A stretch of DNA of 64,000 bases from Symsagittifera roscoffensis (Eukaryota > Xenacoelomorpha > Acoela > Convolutidae), in NCBI RefSeq assembly GCF_963678635.1, contig NC_087063.1, positions 79,321,617-79,385,616 of the forward strand, read 5' to 3'. Positions 55,101-64,000 of this stretch are shown here, in pieces. Position 1 is the first letter of the stretch; each line of letters opens with the position of its first letter. A model generated the notes under the pieces. That model was not told the origin of the DNA, made no database searches, and was given only the letters and a program-made list of their open reading frames with translations. Both the position numbers and the translations under genes were made by a program.

Positions 55101-58100
55101 TTTTTTGTTTGACTTCAAGATTTGAATTGTTCTTACGCACAAAATACGCTTAATTTACAAAACTTCAAAGCAGTTTAAAAACTAGATAAATAATCTCTGT
55201 TGATTATTGTTTTCTCATATACAATTGGTTACTGGACTGTTTTCCCCATTAACATTTTTTCCTGCAAATCTAGCCCGCCTTGTGATACTTGGGTCAGGGT
55301 TTCGAATCCCGGCCGATGCATACTTTTTCGATACGCATTTAATTGAAATTTTATGGGCATTCTTAAATGGTCGGAGTTTCGTTTGTTGACTGAATTTAAA
55401 TGGAGAATATTTGAAAGTCACTCTTAAACCAGTCTTTAAGTTTACGAAATAGGAATATCTTACGTTCCTTCTCGTTTTTTTTGCCTAAATGCTTTCGGTC
55501 AGTTTCGGGATCAAAACAGTCCTAAAACACAATCGCCTGCAAATGTGTAAATCTGCAAAAGGTAAATCAGCATTTAGTTCCGCTCATCAACGTACAATTA
55601 GGACGACAATAAGCACGTAGACGACCACTCAAACGAAAACAAAAAACGCTATTAAGTTTTTTTGAGCTATCAAGTTTGAGTTTTCTACACTATACGCCTC
55701 TTGAGACATTCAAAAACAGAAAATTTCACTTTGCTATAAAATTACGCCATGTCAGCTGATATAATGTATATATTTTTTGACCTTTTGACTTGGTTTTTTC
55801 TCTCTCAATTTCTATTTGCTAACTTGCAATCCCATGCTTTCTCTGTATCACAAATATTGCAGAGCGTCGCTTCACCTCTTGAATTTTTTTATACGAATTG
55901 CCAGTGATGTCTCTGTGGGGAAGCTCAGCCTGGTCTCTGTGTTACATATGCGATCAGTGAGTTTGATCAAGCCGGCTACTGGAACCAACTATGCCGTGAT
56001 ATCCACCCATGCTGGAGAACATGATTTTTTTCTGAAATAGCCGGGCAATTGCTTTCACTTGAAAGTTTCTAGAAAAGTTTAGATACGATGTCTGCGAAGT
56101 CGGGCTAAGGAGCCTTCGATTTAGTTGCCGCGTTTTTTTATATTTTGGACATTGTTTTTGTAATCAAAATTCGTTGCCAGAAAGCTTGCTAATATTAAAT
56201 TAGCATTAAGTGCATCAAAACTTTTGGAAGAATTTTTTGGTGAGTTTTTACTTCTAAAATTGAGCGGTTATCTGTCAGTTTATTTAAGTGTCAATGAAAG
56301 AATTGAAGACATATGTTCAAGTCAGGTATTTTTCCTTAGTTATTTTCCCAGGTAAAGTCTTGAATTTAGTTTGCGCTCAATGTTCCATTTTAGCGGTTTG
56401 GCTTTTGCTTTCCTTTTTTATTTCACTAAAAATAATTTGCTAAGTGGATGGCTTTTTAGGCTCCCTGGTATCTTAAAGTATCTGGTGCACAAATGTGAAT
56501 GACCTGTATCATTTTTTCAAATTGACTTTTTTTCTGATTTCGCAGGAGAAAAAATTTTTTTTCATCCTGGTTTTTGTTACTGGGTTATTTTTTAATCGAA
56601 AAAAGGTCAAAGATTTTAAACTTCAAGAAAAGTTGGCTTCGGACTATTTTCGTTTTCTTTACAAGAGTGGCAGCTTTTGCGAAGCTCCTTTTTGTCTTTC
56701 TCTATTGGTTTAGTGTTTGACTTCAAGATTTGAATTGTTCCTACGCACAAAATACGCTTAATTTACAAAACTTCAAAGCACTTTAAAAACTAGATAAATA
56801 ACCTCTGCTGATTAATGTTTTTTTCTCATATACATTTGGTAACTGGACTGTTTTCCTCATTAACATTTTTTCCTGCAAATCTAGCCCGCCTTGAGATACT
56901 TGGGTCAGGGTTTCGAATCCCGGCCGAAGCATACTTTTTCGATACGCATTTAATTGAAATTTCATGGGAAGTCTAAATGGTCGGAGTTTCGTTTGTTGAC
57001 TGAATTTAAATGGAGAATATTTGAAAGTCACTCTTAAACCAGTCTTTAAGTTTACGAAATAGGACTATCTCACATTCCTTCTCGTTTTTTTTGCCTAAAT
57101 GCTTTCGGTCAGTTTCGGGATCAAAACAGTCCTAAAACACAATCGCCTGCAAATCTGCAAAAGGTAAATCAGCATTTAGTTCCGCTGATCAACGTACAAT
57201 TAGGACGACAATAAGCACGTAGACGACCACTCAAACGAAAACAAAAAAAACGCTATTAAGTTTTTTTGAGCTATCAAGTTTGAGTTTTCTACACTATACG
57301 CCTCTTGAGACATTCAAAAACAGAAAATTTCACTTTGCTATAAAATTACGCCATGTCAGCTGATATAATGTATATATTTTTTGACCTTTTGACTTGGTTT
57401 TTTCTCTCTCAATTTCTATTTGCTAACTTGCAATCCCATGCTTTCTCTGTATCACAAATATTGCAGACCGTCGCTTCACCTCTGTTGAATTTTTTTATAC
57501 GAATTGCCAGTGATGTCTCTGTGGGGAAGCTCAGCCTGGTCTCTGTGTTACATATGCGATCAGTGAGTTTGATCAAGCCGGCTACTGGAACCAACTATGC
57601 CGTGATATCCACCCATGCTGGAGAACATGATTTTTTTCTGAAATAGCCTGGCAATTTGCTTTCACTTGAAAGTTTCTAGAAAAGTTTAGAAGCGATGTCT
57701 GCGAAGTCGGGCTAAGGAGCCTTCGATTTAATTGCCGCGTGTTTTTTATATTTTGGACATTGTTTTTGTAATAAAAATTCGTTGCCAGAAAGCTTGCTAA
57801 TATTAAATTAGCATTAAGTGCATCAAAACTTTTGGAAGAATTTTTTGGTGAGTTTTTACTTCTAAAATTGAACGGTTATCTGTCAGTTTATTTAAGTGTC
57901 AATGAAAGAATTGAAGACATTTGTTCAAGTCAGGTATTTTTCCTTAGTTATTTTCCCAGGTAAAGTCTTGAATTTAGTTTGCGCTCAATGTTCCATTTTA
58001 GCGGTTTGGATTTTGCTTTCCTTTTTTATTTCACTAAAAATAATTTGCTAAGTGGATGGCTTTTTAGGCTCCCTGGTATCTTAAAGTATCTGGTGCACAA

Positions 58101-58600
58101 ATGTGAATGACCTGTATCATTTTTTCAAATTAACTTTTTTTCTGATTTCGCAGGAGAATAAGTTTTTTTTCATCCTGGTTTTTGTTACTGGGTTATTTTT
58201 TAATCGAAAAAAGGTCAAAGATTTTAAACTTCAAGAAAAGTTGGCTTCGGACTGTTTTCGTTTTCTTTACAAGAGTGGCAGCTTTTGCGAAGCTCCTTTT
58301 TGTCCTTCTCTATTGGTTTAGTGTTTGACTTCAAGATTTGAATTGTTCCTACGCACAAAATACGCTTAATTTACAAAACTTCAAAGCACTTTAAAAACTA
58401 GATAAATAACCTCTGCTGATTAATGTTTTTTTCTCATATACAATTGGTAACAGGACTGTTTTCCACATTAACATTTTTTCCTGCAAATCTAGCCCGCCTT
58501 GAGACACTTGGGTCAGGGTTTCGAATCCCGGCCAAAGCCTACTTTTTCGATACGCATTTATTTATAAGCTTGCTAATATTAAATTAGCATTAAGTGAATC
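52200..58600 (+). repeat. 1.6-1.8 kb tandem duplications
   Basis: Marker words recur in order: CAATGTTCCATTTTAGCGG (52209, 52982, 54770, 56380, 57987), CTAGCCCGCC (near 52711, 53483, 54495, 55271, 56882, 58492) and ATGTCAGCTGATATAATG (53964, 55749, 57353). 52598-54380 and 54381 to about 56160 are two 1.78-kb units; about 56160-57770 and 57771-58600 are 1.6-kb and partial units. A weaker relative continues at 58886-59176. The repeated 97-residue frame (MSADIMYIFFDLL...) owes its conservation to duplication; one copy has lost a codon and its ATG frame, and I do not regard it as a proven gene. Confidence 0.88.
53511..53524 (+). other. tRNA T-arm / B-box-like motif (one of six)
   Basis: GGTTTCGAATCCC, close to the tRNA B-box GGTTCGANNCC, within GTCAGGGTTTCGAATCCCGG. 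Equivalent sites are near 52738, 54525, 55297, 56908 and 58516, one per duplication unit. No matching A-box and no cloverleaf could be drawn, so these are at best remnants of a tRNA-derived SINE. Confidence 0.4.
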
Positions 58601-60544
58601 AAAACTTCAGGTTTAAAGACCCCTACACTAAATTTCTTAGTGATGTTTTAGTTGTATCATCGCACGATGTACAAAACAAAAAACGACACGATTTTGAAGA
58701 ACTTATTCATTTGAAGAACTTTAATTGTAATTTTTATTTGAAAGCTTCGGAACATCCTGTGCTCCTTTCACATGACTATCTTTGTTACGCTGCGATTAGG
58801 AAGCGTTAACAGAAAAAATGCTTGATGTTTTCAAAACTGTGCTTTTGTTTATCTCTTTTTTGCTTGAAAATAAAGAATTTTCAATTTGCTCTTAGATGTT
58901 GAGTCTCGCATGTTTTTCATCCCGAAATTGATATTATCCGAGACAAATGTATTAATTTTTTGTAGATTTAGTTTTATGTATATTTTTGACTTAGTAAGTT
59001 CCTCTCATTTTCTGTTCGCTCGTTTGCAATCCCATTTTTTCTTTGTATCGCAAATATTGCAAAGCGTCGCTTCACCTCTGTGTAAATTTTTTATCCGATT
59101 TGCCAATGATGCTTCGTTTTTTTTCTTCAAATTTGTTATTTTTTGTTTTCCGCACGAAGTCAGGAACCAGAATTAACCATTAGACCAGTTCGGGTAATAT
59201 ATCTTTGGATATATTATTTGGAAATAGTTTTTACATGTGGAAATCAGCGAGAAGCTAAAATCCGACGTCGAAATGAGCTGTTTTAGGTTAACTAACTTCG
59301 TTCAGATTCGTTGACCGAAAAGAATATTGCCAAGAATTTGGTATTACATATTTTTTTGTTCAGAAATATCTGTTATAACACATCAGTGTAAGGTCTGTTT
59401 TAATATCAATTGGTTTGGTTAGTTGGTTATATATTCGATCAGTTCAACAAAACAATTTTTAAACCAATCAGATAAACCAGTTGTCTAGTCCTGGTAAACC
59501 GACGCGGTGAAGTGTTTGAAAACGTTATGCGTTATTTTAACTGCAACAATCCGGATATTCCGTCTTGGTTAAAGCTTATGTTTGCAGCCTGTTATCACAG
59601 AATGAAGTATGCGTGAAATGGATTACCCCAACACGCCCTGCCTGCGGGGTTAAGTCTAGTCACTCTTGCTGGGAGCTCCGAGTCCATACCCGTAGTATGA
59701 GCTTGAGCTGGCTTTGACTTTTGAAGTTGATTGCCTTCCGAGGCATGTTTTTGTTTAATATCTTTTTTTACTTTTATGGATTTCCTATTTTCTCTTTCTA
59801 ATGCTTGTTTCTTTAGGCGCAAAATGTTGCTAACGCATTAATAACCGCAAAAATTTTGCTCTGAGGTTTCGAAGTTGTTGTTGAAGTTTTTCTAGTTGAT
59901 CGTATTTGTAAATATTTTCCTAGGGCGCTTATTATTACTGGTTATCGCTCCCCTTTTTCTTATTTTGTTTGCGCCAGAGTTTTTTCATACTTAGAGTTTA
60001 TTTTTTAGCTAGTTTTTTCTAAATGAGTTTTTTATGTGAAGAAAAACGCCGTGCTGCTTTCATATAGTTGCTGGGATGTTTTTTATCTTGTTGAATATTA
60101 ACTTTTATGCTTTAAGTGTTGTCATTCGTCTTCACATGGGTATCGCTATTCTCAATTTTTTTTTCGACTGTGTATACGCGGCTGAGTATTGACCGGCTGT
60201 AAGTGAAACTGGCCGGTGTGTTTGGGATCCCTCTTGGTACTCAGGTGACTTATATCCATTGTAGGTTGCGAAAGTGGTTTATTTTGTTCGGAATCTGTAT
60301 TCGCGGAAAAGCGATATCAAAATTTAGTGAAAAGCGAACATCAAAACTTGTTGCTCAGCGATATCAAAATTTAGTGAAAAACTTGTTTTGCTCAATTTGA
60401 CGTTATTGTCAGACTTTCGCGGTGAAAAAAAGACAATACTCCTCTGAAAACTTTTCCAGCCTGGTTAGAATTAGTTAAGTTTCAAATGATCTTCTGGATT
60501 TACATGACTTTGTTTGTCAAAATAATTTGATTTTAAAGGTCAGT
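58601..60544. other. CCT5 upstream interval
   Basis: AT-rich, with no certain gene. Frames at 58594-58809 (+) and 59595-59822 (-) have mixed composition but no recognised family. A 24-bp direct repeat (AGCGATATCAAAATTTAGTG plus AAAA) occurs at 60310-60333 and 60357-60380. TTTTAAAG at 60532-60539 before GTCAGTATG could be a splice or trans-splice acceptor for CCT5. Confidence 0.45.
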
Positions 60545-62173
60545 ATGAACGAAGGTTTCGGATCTCTCGCGTTTGATGAGTATGGACGTCCGTTCATCAT
60601 CATCAAAGACCAAGAGAAGCAGGCTAGATTAACCGGAGTCGATGCTATCAAGTCACACATTCTGGCCGCTAAGAGCGTAGCGGGAACCCTGCGGACGTCT
60701 CTCGGACCCAGAGGACTGGACAAACTCATGGTCAGCCCTGATGGCGATGTGACAATCACAAATGATGGAGCAACAATTTTGGACAAGATGGACGTCAACC
60801 ACCACGTTGCCAGACTCCTAGTTGAACTTTCAAAATCTCAAGACGACGAAATTGGCGATGGAACTACCGGAGTTGTGGTCCTGGCCGGGGCTTTACTCGA
60901 GCAAGCCGAACATCTCATTGACCGCGGAATCCATCCAATCCGTATTGCCGATGGATACGAAACTGCGGCTAAGATAGCTTGCGATGAGTTGGATCGAATT
61001 GCCGATGAGTTTCCAGTGAGTGTCGACAACACTGAGATTCTGGTAAAAACTGCAATGACAACCCTGGGATCCAAAATTATCAACCGCTGTCATAAGCAAA
61101 TGGCCAGCATTGCCGTAGATGCAGTTATGAGTGTCGCCGACTTTGAGCGTAAAGATGTTGATTTCGAACTAATCAAAGTAGAAAGCAAAGTGGGAGGAAA
61201 GCTGGAAGATAGCATGCTAGTTAAAGGCGTCCTTGTTGACAAAGACTTCTCACACCCCCAGATGCCAAAAGAGTTGAAAGATGTCAAACTAGCCATTTTG
61301 ACGTGTCCATTTGAACCTCCGAAACCAAAAACTACTCACAAGCTAGATGTGAAAACTGTCGAAGACTACAAGAAACTTCAGGATTACGAGAAGGAGACGT
61401 TTGAGACTATGATCAAACAAGTCAAGGACACCGGAGCGACCCTTGCACTTTGTCAATGGGGTTTCGACGACGAAGCGAATCACTTATTGCTTGCTAACCA
61501 GCTTCCAGCAGTTCGCTGGGTAGGAGGACCAGAGATCGAGTTAATTGCCATTGCAACGGGAGGTCGGATTGTGCCTCGATTCTCAGAGCTGACACCGGAA
61601 AAACTGGGATCAGCTGGTGTAGTAAGAGAACTGTCGTTCGGAACTACCAAAGAAAAGATGTTGGTCATTGAAAAGTGCGCCAATTCGCGTGCCGTAACGA
61701 TCTTCCTGCGAGGCGGAAACAAGATGATAATCGAAGAAGCTAAACGAAGCATGCATGATGCTCTGTGTGTTGTAAGAAACCTTGTAAAAGACAACCGAAT
61801 TGTCTATGGCGGAGGAGCAGCTGAAATTGCTTGTTCGATTGCAGTAGCAAACAGAGCGCAATCTGTTGCTTCGATTGAACAGTACGCTCTTAGGTCTTTC
61901 AGTGACGCCCTTGAAACTGTTCCGATGGCCCTGGCAGAGAACAGCGGGTTCCACCCGATCAAAACGGTGGCCGATATAAAATCTCGACATGTTCTGGAGA
62001 AGAATTCCAACCTGGGAATCGACTGCATGAACAAAGGGACAAACGATATGAAGGCGCAATACGTGATTGAGACTCTGATCGCGAAGAAACAGCAGATCAC
62101 TCTGGCCGCCCAGGTAGTCAGACTGATTCTGAAGATTGATGACGTCAGAACTGTTGGCGAACACGGAGACTAA
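60545..62173 (+). CDS. CCT5: T-complex protein 1 subunit epsilon
   Basis: 542 residues, the usual family length, in one uninterrupted exon. CCT5 is one of eight paralogous subunits of the cytosolic TRiC/CCT ring that folds actin, tubulin and other proteins using ATP. Family motifs: [10 protein letters not shown] at the N-terminus, [12 protein letters not shown] and [10 protein letters not shown] (nucleotide binding), [20 protein letters not shown] (catalytic GDGTT), [26 protein letters not shown] and [13 protein letters not shown] (apical domain), [20 protein letters not shown], and [10 protein letters not shown] with [12 protein letters not shown] near the C-terminus. These combinations are specific to epsilon. 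ATG 60545 was chosen because it starts directly at the conserved N-terminus; the frame is open 18 bases further upstream but without an ATG. Confidence 0.98.
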   Translation: MNEGFGSLAFDEYGRPFIIIKDQEKQARLTGVDAIKSHILAAKSVAGTLRTSLGPRGLDKLMVSPDGDVTITNDGATILDKMDVNHHVARLLVELSKSQDDEIGDGTTGVVVLAGALLEQAEHLIDRGIHPIRIADGYETAAKIACDELDRIADEFPVSVDNTEILVKTAMTTLGSKIINRCHKQMASIAVDAVMSVADFERKDVDFELIKVESKVGGKLEDSMLVKGVLVDKDFSHPQMPKELKDVKLAILTCPFEPPKPKTTHKLDVKTVEDYKKLQDYEKETFETMIKQVKDTGATLALCQWGFDDEANHLLLANQLPAVRWVGGPEIELIAIATGGRIVPRFSELTPEKLGSAGVVRELSFGTTKEKMLVIEKCANSRAVTIFLRGGNKMIIEEAKRSMHDALCVVRNLVKDNRIVYGGGAAEIACSIAVANRAQSVASIEQYALRSFSDALETVPMALAENSGFHPIKTVADIKSRHVLEKNSNLGIDCMNKGTNDMKAQYVIETLIAKKQQITLAAQVVRLILKIDDVRTVGEHGD

Positions 62174-62263
62174 TTTGTGTCGCCGACCTCACCATCCTGT
62201 TTTGTGCATCACGTTAAGGTGTCTCGGATTCATTGCTGCTGTTGATCATGAGCTTGAAGTGTT

Positions 62264-62269
62264 AATAAA
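62264..62269 (+). terminator. CCT5 polyadenylation signal
   Basis: AATAAA about 90 bases after the CCT5 stop codon, followed by a T/G-rich stretch, which fits a short 3' UTR. Confidence 0.6.
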
Positions 62270-64000
62270 TGATGTAAATTTGCAAAGTGGAGATTGTTAT
62301 ATTGCTCTCGTACTTAAATTGTGTCATAAAACCATATGAAATTGAAAGCCTTGAATTAGCCTTTAATCAGTTCAGAGTAGGTTAGCGTAGTAGTACAGAA
62401 GTATTGCGGAAACGTTTTCTCATGAATATCTTGGAAAATATAAAATAATATTTGGATGTTTTTGATACGATTTTTTTTTAAAACTGTACGAAAGTGCGAC
62501 AGTCATATCATTTAGCTTTGAAATATTACAATATATACAGCCATTCAACTTGTGCTAACGAATCCGATAACAAGTTGTCTTGTCAGTGGGAATTAGACTT
62601 TTCACGCACATTTTTTATCAATCTGTAAGAAATTGATCTTGTTTCATTATGAAACGCCAATTGATTTCGGAGCTGGATTTTTAGTGTCGAGGTTAAGCTT
62701 CTGCTTGATAGTCCAAAGCTCTCGAATTTGATTCCTGGTAGGTTCTTGTGTTTTTCGTTCTTTTTTTCGTTGTCTTGATTTTTGGCGGAATCTCTGTCGG
62801 TATGATTTCCGAATAAGAAATTGATAACTATTTACTCTAGTGTGTGTGTCTAGGTGCTTTGCAAGTTGAAAATTGTACGGTTTCTGAGACGGTAGATGTT
62901 TTATTGCCGAAAATTTTTTGGTGTCTTTTCGGTCGGCTAACATGGTGTCGGCTTCACTTCTGTCCGCTCAATTATCTATCGTTTTAAATTTTTTTTCCAG
63001 TCCTTCATTTTATATTGTTTGCAGTTTTATTCAAAAGCCGATAACTGTTCGCAATAATAGGTTGGGGTTTAGCAATCCTGAAATTATTGTCATTCTTAAA
63101 ATAATTTTCAATCCATACTTTCGAGAAAATATTTTAGTTTGAAATGCCATCTTTTGTTGTTTTGCGCTATTTTTCAATCTAGATTGATAGCATCATATCT
63201 GCTTTTTTCGATGCTTTAAAAATAGATATGTTATCTTCTGTGTTTTATACGAAAAAGTGCGTCGAAGTATTTTTGAGCCCAGCTAATATTCTTTTGTCTT
63301 CCGTGCTCATAGTTAATTGCTTACGGCATCCATATTTTTTCATTATAATGTTTTTTGTTTAGTGTTCATTTTATCTTTTTTCTTTTTCCTGTAACATGAA
63401 CTTCAAAATCAAGTTGGCGTGGTTTTTATATTTTTTCAAGCGACAAATGATTTGAAAAAAGTCGTGAAACAGAATTTGCCAATACTTTATCATTCCCTGC
63501 ATTGTGCAAAGGTTTTTCCTCGTTTTTGATTTTTTTACTGTCTATTTTCTGCATCGCAAGTGGTGAGAAGCTCCACTTTGCTCTGTGTACATAATACATT
63601 ATTGTTGCATATTCTTGTGATTGCTCATTTTTATTGTCGATGAGTTTAGTGAAGACAATTGTATAGGTCGAGTTTTTCGATTTTTTTCAGGAAAAGTTGT
63701 TGAAAATTTGTTCAGACCTAATTTGATCTTCTGCCGTTTGACTTTTGGTTTCTTTTTTAGTTCAATTCTAATTTGCACTCTTCATGTTAACAAAAGGAAA
63801 TAACGCGAAAATAACTGATGCGCTTCTAGTTTGGAAAGTAGATTTTATCAGATTTCCCAGCGGAATAAAAAGTTCAACTATTAATCCAGTTTTCTCAATA
63901 TTGGTCAATTAGATCAAAAAAAGTGTCAATCATAAATTAAATTTCTAGCTCTTAATGCCATCTATGATTTCTTTGGAATTCAAAATGTCGAGAAAAAACT
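62270..64000. other. AT-rich interval, no gene seen
   Basis: Pyrimidine-rich, with scattered short frames on both strands that show no family motif. It could be intergenic sequence or an intron of a gene lying outside the window. Confidence 0.45.

Noticed and set aside
58594-58809. 71-codon frame after the tandem array
   Set aside because: Mixed composition, but no homology or start context that I can support.
59595-59822. 75-codon reverse frame in a locally GC-richer stretch
   Set aside because: Could be an exon fragment, but no motif, splice pattern or family supports it.
1-64000. CRISPR arrays, bacterial operons or prophage
   Set aside because: Gene content and repeats are eukaryotic; no regularly spaced identical repeats with unique spacers were seen.

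Overview
The window reads as AT-rich animal nuclear DNA that is mostly transposable elements and satellites. Two host genes are clear, both with uninterrupted coding sequences on the + strand: a BOLA1-type BolA protein (41291-41653) and the chaperonin subunit CCT5/TCP-1 epsilon (60545-62173). These genes, a GIY-YIG Penelope-like element (PLE) and a CR1/Jockey-type LINE all point to a metazoan. I cannot name the phylum.

Layout. 1-3690: purine-rich satellite with higher-order structure, plus a (TA)n hairpin. 3690-about 11060 (minus): an old, frameshifted Ty3/gypsy copy, cut off before its integrase, with its leader on the right. 12430-15102 and 39798-40865 (minus): the two halves of one PLE, split by a giant LTR retrotransposon. 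15103-39797 (+): that giant element, 24.7 kb between TG...CA ends, with LTRs about 99% identical. 40871-41160 (minus): a diverged relic of the same LTR type. 41291-41653: BOLA1. 41660-52100: an 80-90 bp satellite and duplicated cassettes (one carrying a BOLA1 fragment), interrupted by a degenerate LINE (42490-46000). 52200-58600: 1.6-1.8 kb tandem duplications. 60545-62173: CCT5. The rest is AT-rich sequence in which I see no genes.

The giant element is the main discovery candidate. It has a 3.1 kb leader with many ACCCTCC/GGAGGGT motifs and two tandem copies of a three-hairpin RNA motif. A third copy lies at the matching place in the old relative, and the 8-bp P2 stem is perfect in all three copies although its sequence differs in each. 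Gag, two zinc knuckles, protease, RT, RNase H and integrase follow, then a macro-like domain at the end of pol. Beyond pol come about 8.8 kb of extra coding sequence: an ORF with a complete SGNH-hydrolase catalytic set, and a large orphan ORF. No env-like signal peptide or membrane segment is visible. The reading frames carry several single-base breaks and one stop, so this copy is probably recently dead or affected by sequencing errors.

The insertion history can be read directly. The PLE came first. The giant element inserted into its RT gene with only a 3-4 bp target duplication, and a 427-bp TIR element later inserted into the 3' LTR with a perfect 9-bp target duplication.
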